Assembly: GCA_964545245.1 (NCBI GenBank)
Contig: CAZJFC010000016.1
Coordinates: forward strand, 1 to 31,313
Direction: 5' to 3'
From: CAZJFC01 sp964545245
GTDB taxonomy: Bacteria > Pseudomonadota > Alphaproteobacteria > Rickettsiales > 21-14-0-20-44-7
DNA length: 31,313 bases
The notes below the pieces were generated by a model. That model did not search any database and had not been told where the DNA came from. It worked only from the letters and a program-made list of their open reading frames with translations. This document shows, piece after piece, positions 6,848 through 15,537 of this stretch. Each line of letters opens with the position of its first letter. Within the stretch, counting starts at the first letter, position 1. The position numbers and the translations under genes were made by a program.

Positions 6848-9800
6848 TCACTCCGCTTTGCCGGTCGCGATCGAGTTTATGCCGTCTTTGTTGATTTTCG
6901 CGCGGTAGCTTTCCACCAGTTTTTCGACATCCGGCAGGCGCAGGGTTCCCGCAAGGTTGCGGTAATCAATGTTTTCCGTGTCGGTTATGAAATCGAACTG
7001 TTCCTTATAAGCGGTTTTATCCATGCGCTCCTTATGGTTGATGCGGAGCACACCAAGCGCTTTATCGTCCCCGGTTATCGCGTGGGCGACCGCAAGCTTC
7101 ATTATGTCTTCATCGGTCTTGTTGCTGACATATTTGTAAGAGTTTACCAGTTCCGTCCATTTGCGCTGTTTCCATAGGATATCCGTCTTGAAACGGAAAA
7201 ATATCTCCGCCGGGAGCTTCGCGATAATCTTGTTGGCCTCATTGTAGTTTTCCATCTCGATCAGGCTGCGGGAAAGCAGGATGCTCCGCTCCTGAAGCAG
7301 ATATGACGGGATTTTGCTTTCGTCATGTTTCAGGGTCAGGATATTCACCGCGTCCTTGAATTTGTTATCAATGAAATAAAGCACCGCAATCCGCGTTTCC
7401 ACCTCGATTTTTTCCACCTCATCCTTGCGGCCCTCGGCATAGTTGCGCAGAACCTTCGCCGCATCCTCAAGCAGGTCAAACCGGATGAGCGACTCCGCAA
7501 GCTCAACAAGGATCTTATCCCCCGCCTCGCCCATCGGCTTCAGTTCCTGGAATTCGTAATAAACCGTCACCGCGTCAAATGCTTTGTCCCGGTTTTTGAG
7601 GTTTTCCTCCAGCGTTTTCAGGAATAAATCCTGCATGGATGAGGCGATTTTCTCGTTATTCGGGAAGTTCGGGAAATTGCTCAAAATCTCCTTATATGTC
7701 CTCAGCGCGTTTACCTCGTCGCCATTCAGGGCATGCAAACCGGCGATGCGGTCAAGCAGGTTGTATTCAAAAATATCCCCGCGCCATAAAACGCGGATCG
7801 CATCCAGCTTCGGGATCGCTTCACCGATCCTGATCTTCTTCGCCAGCAGTTCATGAAGCACCGCTTCGTATTGCGACTTTGCCCTTGCCTCGCGGTCGGT
7901 GCTTTCGGTATATATCTTTTTCCATGCCTGATAAGCGCGATCTTTCTTACCGGTCATATTGTCGATTTTCGCCTGAAGATAGGCACGGTAGGAATCCTGC
8001 GCCGGGGTCAGATCCTTCGGCATCATTTTAAGGTATGCCTGCGCGGAATCGCTCGAACCATCGGCAATTGTCCGCTCCACAAGCGCCAGCATCAGCTTCA
8101 CCGCAATGTTATCAGGNNNNNNNNNNTCAGGATATTTGCTGAGATTCGCCGGAACCGCAAACCCGGACATATCGACATCGCGCTTCAACGCCGGACGCGT
8201 TTGCGAAAGCCGCAAATTCGCCGCGTTCATCCATAACAGCAATTCGTTCTTGTCCATATCCCCGGTGAGGGAAAGGCGCTCAAAGCCGTTCATGGCCTCC
8301 GGGTAACGCCCGGCAAGATAATTGCTGGCCGCCGTCAGGAATGCGGACTGGAAGCTCCGCTGGGTGGCAAGTACATTCGCCGCCTCGGAATATAATTGCT
8401 GGGTGAACAGGAATTTTCCCAGCTCGAAATTATCCTGCATATATGTGCGTTTGGCTTTCTCAAAATCGCTGGCGGAAAGCTGCTCCCATTTCTCAAACCG
8501 GAATAGCGGGCGCTTGCCGTGGCTGGTTGCTGGCAATGGGGTATCTTCCTCATTTTCCGTGCTTTCTTCCGGGGCTACGGGTTCAGTTTTTTTTTCCGGC
8601 TCAACCGGCTCCGGGAGCGGCGGGGTTTCCTGCGCTGCCGGAACCACCGGGGTTATCTCCTGCTTGTCCGGGATTTGCAGTTTCTGCTCCTTGACGATTT
8701 TTACCGCATTGGCTTCGGTAAGGATTTCCGCGCCCTCGATCTGCCGGATTACCACGCCCTGGGCCGTCTGCTCGGCAGAGGCAATCCCGAATTTCGCTTC
8801 CGCGGGAAGCCCTGCACCCGGCTCAAGCAGCGGGAAAACCACCAGCCTGTCGCCGATATTTTCGTCTTTTATATCAAGCCTTTTGCCGAGGCCGGACGTC
8901 TCAATCTGCCAGAAACCCTCATTCTCCTGCACCCTGAGCGGCTTCTGCGCCGATGCCGCATAAACCGGGCTGAACTCCACTTCCCACTTGCTGCCGTTAA
9001 GGCGAACTGAGGTTTTCACATCACGAATCTGGGAAAGGATGAAGATTTGCGCGCCGGGCTGGCGGGATTTGTTTACCGCCTCGAACAGTTCGGAGGATTT
9101 CACCATATCCCCCGGCAGCAGGCGGTTTTCATTAGAGTCAAAAACGATCCACGTATATCCGTAACGGCTGAACACCGCCGCCGGGACAGGTTTTTTGAAC
9201 TCAAACACCAGCTTTTCCGTTGTGCCGCTTTTCTCATAGCTGGTCTTGCCGTCCGCCGCACGGGAGGCTTCCGTCACCTCTTTAAGCGCCGCAACCTTAT
9301 CCTCTTCCGCCGCCTTGATCTGTGACTGTTTTTCTTTTTCGAGTTGCTCAGCAGTCAGTTTTTCCTGCGCAGCTTTTTCCGCCGTGGCCTTGTCTGCCGC
9401 CTGTTTTGCTTCTGCCTGAGCCTTTGCCTCAGCTTCGGCTTTTTCCTTAATCTCCTTTTCTTTCAGGGCTTTTTCGGCGGCCAGTTTTTCTTCCTGCGCT
9501 TTTTTTGCGGTGTTGTCAGGCACGGCGGCGGTTTCGGTTTTCGGGCGGATCGCCGCAGGTTTTTCAAGCGGCTTTACCTGCAACCTGTTCAGCGGAGCAC
9601 CGGATTTTTTGCCCGGTTTCGCCGCCGGGGCAACTGCCGGGGCTTCCTTTGCAAGCTCGCTGAACAGCTTGTCCATGCTGTCCTCCTTGGTTTCCTGCTG
9701 AACCGGCCTTGCGGCGGAAGAATTCTCGATAATGCTGATGATTATGATATCCTCGGCATAGGAGAGGTCATATTTTTTATTGGCCGGTTTTGCCACGCGC

Positions 9801-10081
9801 AGCACCGTGCCTTTGCCGGTGTTGCTGGCGGTTATGGACGGGAAGTTGGCGCGGTATTGGCTGGGAATGGAGGCCGAACCAAGCGTAACCGGGGCTTCAA
9901 AGCTGAATTCCAGCGAGCCGGGGTTGCGCGTGATTTTCATCTGCGGGCGGTTTTCAAACGAAATGACAACACGCTGCCCGGTATCCGTATCCGAAAATGA
10001 AACATTAGCGAAACTCCTCGCTTCGGCATAATAGGGCGAAACCGCCGAAAGCGCTAAAACTACTGGAAAAATCTTTTTCAT
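6848..10081 (-). CDS. Large exported protein with TPR-like C-terminal half
   Basis: The 1077-residue product has a signal peptide (MKKIFPVVLALSAVSPYYAEA) and a beta-rich, AMIN-like region (about 22-125). A charged Glu/Ala/Lys coiled-coil or linker follows (about 180-280), then a second AMIN-like segment from about 285. The C-terminal half (about 540-1060) is alpha-helical and looks like tetratricopeptide or other solenoid repeats (ALNGDEVNALRTYKEILSNFPN). A 10-N gap lies at 8117-8126; removing it with the shared tcagg overlap gives a continuous reading LSKYPDNIAVKLM. The architecture suggests a periplasmic scaffold that binds peptidoglycan or protein partners, but I cannot assign a named family. 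It diverges from ileS across a 53-bp gap. Confidence 0.8.
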   Translation of the reverse strand: MKKIFPVVLALSAVSPYYAEARSFANVSFSDTDTGQRVVISFENRPQMKITRNPGSLEFSFEAPVTLGSASIPSQYRANFPSITASNTGKGTVLRVAKPANKKYDLSYAEDIIIISIIENSSAARPVQQETKEDSMDKLFSELAKEAPAVAPAAKPGKKSGAPLNRLQVKPLEKPAAIRPKTETAAVPDNTAKKAQEEKLAAEKALKEKEIKEKAEAEAKAQAEAKQAADKATAEKAAQEKLTAEQLEKEKQSQIKAAEEDKVAALKEVTEASRAADGKTSYEKSGTTEKLVFEFKKPVPAAVFSRYGYTWIVFDSNENRLLPGDMVKSSELFEAVNKSRQPGAQIFILSQIRDVKTSVRLNGSKWEVEFSPVYAASAQKPLRVQENEGFWQIETSGLGKRLDIKDENIGDRLVVFPLLEPGAGLPAEAKFGIASAEQTAQGVVIRQIEGAEILTEANAVKIVKEQKLQIPDKQEITPVVPAAQETPPLPEPVEPEKKTEPVAPEESTENEEDTPLPATSHGKRPLFRFEKWEQLSASDFEKAKRTYMQDNFELGKFLFTQQLYSEAANVLATQRSFQSAFLTAASNYLAGRYPEAMNGFERLSLTGDMDKNELLLWMNAANLRLSQTRPALKRDVDMSGFAVPANLSKYPXXXXPDNIAVKLMLALVERTIADGSSDSAQAYLKMMPKDLTPAQDSYRAYLQAKIDNMTGKKDRAYQAWKKIYTESTDREARAKSQYEAVLHELLAKKIRIGEAIPKLDAIRVLWRGDIFEYNLLDRIAGLHALNGDEVNALRTYKEILSNFPNFPNNEKIASSMQDLFLKTLEENLKNRDKAFDAVTVYYEFQELKPMGEAGDKILVELAESLIRFDLLEDAAKVLRNYAEGRKDEVEKIEVETRIAVLYFIDNKFKDAVNILTLKHDESKIPSYLLQERSILLSRSLIEMENYNEANKIIAKLPAEIFFRFKTDILWKQRKWTELVNSYKYVSNKTDEDIMKLAVAHAITGDDKALGVLRINHKERMDKTAYKEQFDFITDTENIDYRNLAGTLRLPDVEKLVESYRAKINKDGINSIATGKAE
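8117..8126. other. 10-N assembly gap
   Basis: The gap is flanked by tcagg on both sides. Collapsing the Ns and one copy of tcagg removes 15 bases and leaves the surrounding gene in frame, so the two contigs probably overlap and no sequence is missing. Confidence 0.75.
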
Positions 10082-10134
10082 AATGTTATCAGGGAACCTC
10101 AGTTACAGCGTAAATTAGACGGTTAAAATAAACG

Positions 10135-13100
10135 ATGAGCAAGAAAAAACACTACCCGGACGTTAATCCTAACCCCGATTTCCCCAAGCTGGAGGAAAAA
10201 ATCCTCAATTTCTGGAATGAAAACAACATTTTCCGGAAATCGGTGGAGAACCGCGAGGGAGCCGGGGAGTTCGTTTTCTATGACGGCCCGCCATTCGCGA
10301 ACGGTTTGCCGCATTACGGCCATTTGCTCACCGGGTTTGTGAAGGATACTTATGCGCATTACCAGACGATGCTCGGCAAAAAGGTTGAGCGCAGGTTTGG
10401 CTGGGATTGCCACGGCCTGCCTGCCGAAATGGGCGCGGAGAAGGGGCTGGGGATCTCAGGCCGCGCGGCGATCATGAATTATGGCATTGATAAGTTCAAC
10501 GATAAATGCCGCAGCGATGTGATGAAATATGCCCATGAGTGGGAACGATATGTGAACCGCCAGGCGCGCTGGGTGGATTTCCGGAATGATTACAAGACCA
10601 TGGATAAATCGTTCATGGAAAGCGTGATGTGGGCGTTCGGGGAGCTTTACAAGAAAGGGCTGGTTTATGAAGCCATGCGCGTTATGCCCTATTCATGGGC
10701 GGCGGAAACGCCTTTAAGCAATTTTGAGACACGGTTGGATAATTCGTATAGGGAGCGGGCGGATAAGGCGGTTACGGTGGCGTTTGAGTTGGATGAGGAA
10801 TCGCAAAAGGTTTTTTTAGAAAGATTGGATAAATTATTAGAGACAAAAGAAAACTACGAAAAGCCATCTCCTAAAACTATAAGAATCTTGGCATGGACAA
10901 CCACACCTTGGACTTTACCAAGTAACCTTGCCCTCGCGGTAAAACCTGAATTTGAATATATCGCTTCTGTAAAAGGAGAAGTTTTAAGTATTGTTGCGGG
11001 TTCAGAATTCAACAAATATGCTGAGTATATACATAAGAAGTATGAAGAAGAGGTCGATTTCAATGGAATAAAATCTACGATAGAATCTCAAGGTGCTGGT
11101 AAGTATCCTATCACTGGAGAAAACCTAATTGGCCTTACCTACAAACCGTTATTCCCATATTTTGCGGATACTACAAACGCATTCAAAATTATTGCCGGTG
11201 ACTTCATCGAGGAAGGTTCCGGCACCGGCGTGGTGCATATAGCACCGGGATTTGGTGAAGATGACTTCAGGATTGGGCAGGAGAATGATATCGGGCTGGT
11301 GGTGCCGGTTGATTCTGCCGGACGGTTTACGGATGAGATTTATGACCTTATTTGCTCCCCCCTTGAGGGGGAGCCGGAATTATCAAATACTTCATTTGAC
11401 AATTCCGGTGGGGGGAAACACGCGCCGGATAATCCCCCCCACCAAACCAGTGTTGCTGGTTTGACTCCCCCTCAAGGGGGGAGTTTATCCCTCAAAGGCC
11501 GCAACGTGTTTGAAACCAATGACGATATAATTAAGCACCTTAAATCCATCGGGGCGTGGGTGAAAACCGAGCAGTATATCCACAACTACCCGCATTGCTG
11601 GCGCACTGACCAGCCGCTGATCTATAAGGCGCTGCCTAGCTGGTATGTGGAGGTGACGAAATTTAAAGACCGGATGGTGGAGCTTAATAAATCCGTCAAC
11701 TGGATGCCGGAACATGTGCGTGATGGGCTGTTCGGCAAATGGCTCGAAGGCGCGCGTGACTGGTCGATTTCGCGCAACCGCTTCTGGGGCGCGCCGATTC
11801 CTATCTGGCGTTCGCCGGGCGGCAAGCTGAAATGTGTTGGTTCGATCGCGGAGCTGGAGCAGCTTTCGGGGCAGAAAGTTACTGATCTGCACAGGCCGTA
11901 TATCGACGAGGTGAAATTTACCATTGATGGCGAGGAATATACGCGCGTTGAGGATGTCCTTGATTGCTGGTTCGAGTCCGGCTCGATGCCGTTCGCGGCG
12001 CAGGGTTACCCGTTTCGCAGGGAACCCTCCCCCAACCCCTCCCTCAGGGAGGGGAGAGGAACTGTAGCCTCCTCCCTGAGGGAGGAGGTTGGAGGAGGGT
12101 TCGCGCCACCCAACTTCCCGGCGGATTTTATTGTGGAATATACCGCGCAGACACGGGGCTGGTTCTATACGATGACGGTTCTCGGTGTGGCGCTGTTCGA
12201 CGAGATCCCGTTCAAGAACTGCATCTGCCACGGTGTGGTGATGAGCAACGAAAAAGACGCGGATGGCAGGTTCCACAAGCTTTCAAAGCGCTTGAAGAAC
12301 TACCCTGACCCGTTCGATGTTTTCAATGAATATGGCGCGGATTCCCTGCGCTGGTTCATGCTCTCCTCGCCGATCATGCACGGCTCGGAGCTTTATATCG
12401 ACCGCGAAGGGAAGTTCATCCGCGATATTATCCGGCTTTATATCAAGCCTATCTGGAACGCATATAACTTCTTCACGCTNNNNNNNNNNNNNNNNNNNNN
12501 NNNNNNNNNNNNNNNNNNNNNNNNNNNNNNNNNNNNNNNNNNNNNNNNNNNNNNNNNNNNNNNNNNNNNNNNNNNNNNNGAATTTAATGGATAAATACAT
12601 CCTTGCGAAATGCTCGGATGCAGTGGCGACCGTTAAAAACAGCCTTGATAAGTTTGATTCTCCGGCTGCATATTCGGCGATTGAGAAGTTTTTTGAGGTG
12701 CTGAATAACTGGTATATCCGCCGCAGCAAAGAGCGTTTCTGGAAAACCGGACATGATGCCGATAAGCAAGCGGCTTATGATACGCTTTACAGCGTGTTGC
12801 ACATCATGTGCCGCGCCGCCGCGCCGCTGCTGCCGCTGATTACGGATGAGATTTATAAATCGCTGACCGGTGAGGAAAGCGTGCATCTGGCCAACTTCCC
12901 GTCATTGCGAGGAGGCGAAGCCGACGTGGCAATCCAGACTGGATCGCTTCGCTCCGCCCGCGATGACGAGTTGGTCGCAAAAATGGATAAGGTTCGTGAT
13001 GTGTGCAACGCGGCGCTTTCGGTGCGGAATGCGAAGAATATCCGCGTGCGCCAGCCGCTCAGCAAACTCACGGTGATTGGCGTGGATTTGAAGGATTATG

Positions 13101-13663
13101 CCGAAATCATCGCTGATGAACTGAACGTGAAAACAGTTGAATTCGCTTCCGATATTGCAGCCCACGCCGAATATAAGCTCAAAATCAATTTCCCTATCCT
13201 TGGCAAACGTTTGCCGGAAAAAATGAAGGCGATTATTCCGGCAACCAAAAAGGGCGAATGGAAACGCCTGCCAAATGGCAATGTGGAAATTCTTGGTGAA
13301 GAGCTTTTGCCGGAGGAATGCGAATTGCTGCTTGAGCCTAAGAATAAGGACAACTCCGCCCCGCTTGCATCGCAGGACGCACTGGTAGTGCTTGACCTTG
13401 CCCTCACGCCGGAACTGGTGAATGAAGGCTTGGCGCGGGATGTGGTGCGGCTGGTTCAGCAGGCACGCAAGGATGCGGATCTGAACGTGACCGACCGCAT
13501 CGATCTTGCTATCGAGACCGAAGCGCAAATCATCGATTTCAAGGATTATATCGCGGAACAGGTGCTGGCAAAAACCATCAGGCTGGGTGAAGCCAGCGGC
13601 AAGCATTTGTTCGAGAATGAGCTTGAGGGTAAGAAGATCAAGATCGGGTTCAATGTGGCTTAA
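10135..13663 (+). CDS. ileS: Isoleucyl-tRNA synthetase, type 2, with three in-frame inserts
   Basis: Class I synthetase that charges tRNA-Ile and edits valine. The HIGH box reads HYGH (residues 60-63), the KMSKR box KLSKR (codons at 12277-12291), and WTTTPWTLPSNLALAV marks the editing domain; NWYIRRSKERFWK begins the anticodon-binding part. These belong to the eukaryote-like IleS found in Rickettsia and others. The 100-N gap at 12480-12579 puts the two halves in different frames, so its true length is unknown; probably 10-15 residues are missing between YNFFTL and NLMDKYILAK. Three palindromic inserts add about 93 residues (11355-11483, 12022-12102, 12900-12968). The segment 10795-11205 is clearly more AT-rich than the rest of the gene. 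No catalytic motif is damaged. Confidence 0.93.
11355..11483. repeat. 129-bp composite palindromic insert in ileS
   Basis: Five hairpins in a row: 11355-11373 (CTCCCC.../...GGGGAG); 11374-11408, a 15-bp stem with one mismatch; G6 (11410-11415) with a C-run (11434-11440); AAACCAG (11444-11450) with CTGGTTT (11456-11462); and 11465-11483. The first and last 19-mers are exact reverse complements of each other. It adds 43 codons without shifting the frame, between YDL and LKGRNVFETND, which are adjacent in ordinary IleS. Confidence 0.85.
12022..12102. repeat. 81-bp palindromic insert in ileS (family 2)
   Basis: Outer arms GAACCCTCC (12022-12030) and GGAGGGTTC (12094-12102) enclose two further palindromes, 12036-12054 and one around 12069-12088. 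It encodes 27 in-frame residues (EPSPNPSLREGRG... region) between GYPF and the family sequence NFPADFIVEY. The arm ccctcccccaacccctccc (12025-12043) is identical to 16091-16109 beside the DUF559 domain in trpD. Confidence 0.85.
12480..12579. other. 100-N scaffold gap in ileS
   Basis: A standard-length placeholder of 100 Ns. Reading frames on the two sides differ, so the true length is not 100. By comparison with the family, roughly 30-45 coding bases should be missing. Confidence 0.85.
12900..12968. repeat. 69-bp palindromic insert in ileS (family 3)
   Basis: Ends CGTCATTGCG (12900-12909) and CGCGATGACG (12959-12968) form an inverted repeat with one mismatch; the core ggcaatccagactggat is shared with the intergenic copy at 14919-14997. 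It contributes 23 in-frame residues near FPSLRGGEADVAIQTG. CGTCATTGCGAG-type repeats with a CAATCCAG core are familiar from several bacterial genomes, usually between genes. Confidence 0.85.
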
Positions 13664-13669
13664 GTGAGG

Positions 13670-14287
13670 CTAACGGCGATAATTGTTAACATTGGCTAAA
13701 ACCCCCATATTTACAATACGGCTTCTTTGCAATTCCTGAATCAGCGGGTTATCAATCGGAAGCCGTAAAAATCGGGTAAGGCCATGGTTGCTTACCTCTA
13801 TTGCACCGTGATGACCCGGAACGAGTTCTATGCCAAGATATTTCAGTTTAGCTTCAATATTTTCAATAAACCCCGGCGCCTGAGTATTCGGGTAAACCAT
13901 GATCGAAACAACTTTGTCATTTTCGCCATTGGTGGCAAAACTGCATTGTGAGAGAGTTGCTGCCACGTTCCTGTACAATTTTATCCCCCCTGTATTTGCA
14001 ACACGGCTCCTTTGCAATTCCTGAATCAGCGGGTTATCAATCGGAAGCCGTAAAAATCTGGCAAGGCCGTGATTGCTTATCTCTATTGCACCGTGATGAC
14101 CCGGAACGAGTTCTATACGAAGGTCTTTCAGTTTAGTCTCAATATTTTTAATGAACCCGGAGGACGAAGTATTCGGGTAAACCATGATCGAAACAACTTT
14201 GCCATTTTCGCCATTGGTGGCAAAACTGCATTGTGAGAGAGTTGCTGCCACGCTTCTGTACAATTTTATATTTAAAACTTCTGGCAT
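13670..14287 (-). CDS. Unknown protein made of two near-identical tandem halves
   Basis: A 205-residue protein without signal peptide or membrane segment. Two copies of about 93 residues follow each other: each begins near IKLYR(S/N)VAATLSQCSFATNG, contains KVVSIMVYPNT, ELVPGHHGAIE(I/V)SNHGL and RFLRLPIDNPLIQELQRSR. They differ at only about a dozen positions, and the DNA copies (13700-13985 and 13985-14275) are also very similar, so the duplication is recent or kept similar by recombination. The binding site GGGGAG precedes the ATG. The gene converges on ileS with six bases between stops. I do not recognise the domain; conserved His-His and Cys hint at a binding or catalytic role, but that is speculation. 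Confidence 0.75.
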   Translation of the reverse strand: MPEVLNIKLYRSVAATLSQCSFATNGENGKVVSIMVYPNTSSSGFIKNIETKLKDLRIELVPGHHGAIEISNHGLARFLRLPIDNPLIQELQRSRVANTGGIKLYRNVAATLSQCSFATNGENDKVVSIMVYPNTQAPGFIENIEAKLKYLGIELVPGHHGAIEVSNHGLTRFLRLPIDNPLIQELQRSRIVNMGVLANVNNYRR

Positions 14288-14338
14288 ATTTTCTCCCCAA
14301 GCGATAAAATAATACCCATAAATATAAATTAACCAGCC

Positions 14339-14908
14339 ATGTCAAGCATATTGCTAATCGATAATTACGACTCGTTCACTTACAACCTTGTGCATTATCT
14401 GGGCGACCTCGGCACCGAGGTGGAGGTGAAGCGTAATGATGCCATCACAGCCGAAGAAGCGCTGAAATATGACGCAATCATCATCTCACCCGGCCCGTGC
14501 GACCCGGACAAGGCGGGGATTTGCCTTGAGGTGGTAAAGCAGAACAAATCCACGCCGATTTTGGGCGTTTGCCTCGGCCACCAGACTATCGGGCAGGCAT
14601 ACGGCGGAAAGGTCATCCGCGCCGAAAAACCAATGCACGGCAAGACCAGCAAGGTGAGCCATAAGGATGTTGGGGTTTTTAAGGGCGTGAAGGAACCGTT
14701 CACCGCCACGCGCTACCACTCGCTGATCGTTGAGCGCGACTCACTGCCTGATGAGCTTGAAATCACCGCCGAAACCGAGGATGGGACGATTATGGGATTG
14801 CAGCACAAAACCCTGCCGGTGCATGGGGTGCAGTTCCACCCGGAGTCAATCGCCTCCGAATATGGGCATGATATCCTGAAGAATTTCCTGAACCTGGTGA
14901 AAAGCTGA
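14339..14908 (+). CDS. trpG: Anthranilate synthase glutamine amidotransferase (TrpG/PabA)
   Basis: A 189-residue class I glutamine amidotransferase that supplies ammonia to TrpE (or PabB) for anthranilate (or aminodeoxychorismate). The triad is visible: Cys78 in GVCLGHQ, His167 and Glu169 in QFHPES. The N-terminal ILLIDNYDSFTYNL and ISPGPCDP are family hallmarks. The length is right and nothing is missing. trpD lies downstream on the same strand, but about 630 bp with a repeat and a reverse-strand ORF lie between, unlike the tight trpGDC order in many relatives. trpE and trpC are not in this window. Confidence 0.95.
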   Translation: MSSILLIDNYDSFTYNLVHYLGDLGTEVEVKRNDAITAEEALKYDAIIISPGPCDPDKAGICLEVVKQNKSTPILGVCLGHQTIGQAYGGKVIRAEKPMHGKTSKVSHKDVGVFKGVKEPFTATRYHSLIVERDSLPDELEITAETEDGTIMGLQHKTLPVHGVQFHPESIASEYGHDILKNFLNLVKS

Positions 14909-14918
14909 AGATTTACTA

Positions 14919-14997
14919 CGTCATTGCGAGCGAACAGCGTGAGCGTGGCAATCCAGACTGGATTGCTTCGTCAGGCATTGCCTTCCTCGCAATGACG
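14919..14997. repeat. Intergenic copy of family 3 repeat
   Basis: A 79-bp element with ends CGTCATTGCG (14919-14928) and CGCAATGACG (14988-14997), perfect reverse complements. The core ggcaatccagactggat matches the copy inside ileS at 12900-12968. It follows the trpG stop by 11 bases and could act as a terminator-like hairpin. Confidence 0.85.
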
Positions 14998-15006
14998 CAG
15001 GCCAGA

Positions 15007-15444
15007 TTACCTGCACCAGAATGGGCGGCTGCCACCATCATGAGCTTGCCCTACAGTAGCTTTCCCGACAGCCTCTTGCGGTTCCTTAAGGGCTGATATA
15101 ATCTTACCTATATCAGCAAGCAGGAATCCACGCTCAACCTGACCCCATTCAGCTCCCTCAGGCTCGGTAAGCGCATCATTCTCCCTAAGCTGGTCGCATA
15201 CTTTTGAATAGGCAAGATACATCTTATCCCAGCCATCGCCGCCCTGAACCTCATAAAAAATATTCTCCGCATCATTGCCATATTTCAGAAAAGCTCCCCG
15301 AACCTCGGCAAAAAAAGCTTTTCTTGCCTGCTCCAGTTCCACCTTTAATGGGGTGCCCACAGCATCCGCCGACCATGAGATATGCTCAGCAGAAACCCTA
15401 TATGTATGATTCACAAACCCAAGTAATGCCGTTAAATATTTCAT
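15007..15444 (-). CDS. Hypothetical protein between trpG and trpD
   Basis: A 145-residue product on the opposite strand to its trp neighbours, with a good binding site (GAGGG six bases before ATG). The N-terminus MKYLTALLGFVNHTYRVSAEH is mildly hydrophobic but not a convincing signal peptide. The rest is a soluble, acidic chain rich in Ala, Glu and aromatic residues, probably helical. I recognise no family. With the family 3 repeat next to it, it looks like accessory DNA inserted into the trpG-trpD interval. Confidence 0.6.
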   Translation of the reverse strand: MKYLTALLGFVNHTYRVSAEHISWSADAVGTPLKVELEQARKAFFAEVRGAFLKYGNDAENIFYEVQGGDGWDKMYLAYSKVCDQLRENDALTEPEGAEWGQVERGFLLADIGKIISALKEPQEAVGKATVGQAHDGGSRPFWCR

Positions 15445-15537
15445 ATAAAACCCTCATTTTTTATTTACATTAATTAACTAGATTCAAAAAGTCAAATAAA
15501 CCTTCAATAATTTTGCGGAATCGCTTAATAAGGGGGC

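Noticed and set aside
11485..12276. Long reverse-strand frame of 263 codons within ileS
   Set aside because: It is a shadow of ileS and the inserts; the plus strand has clear synthetase motifs throughout.
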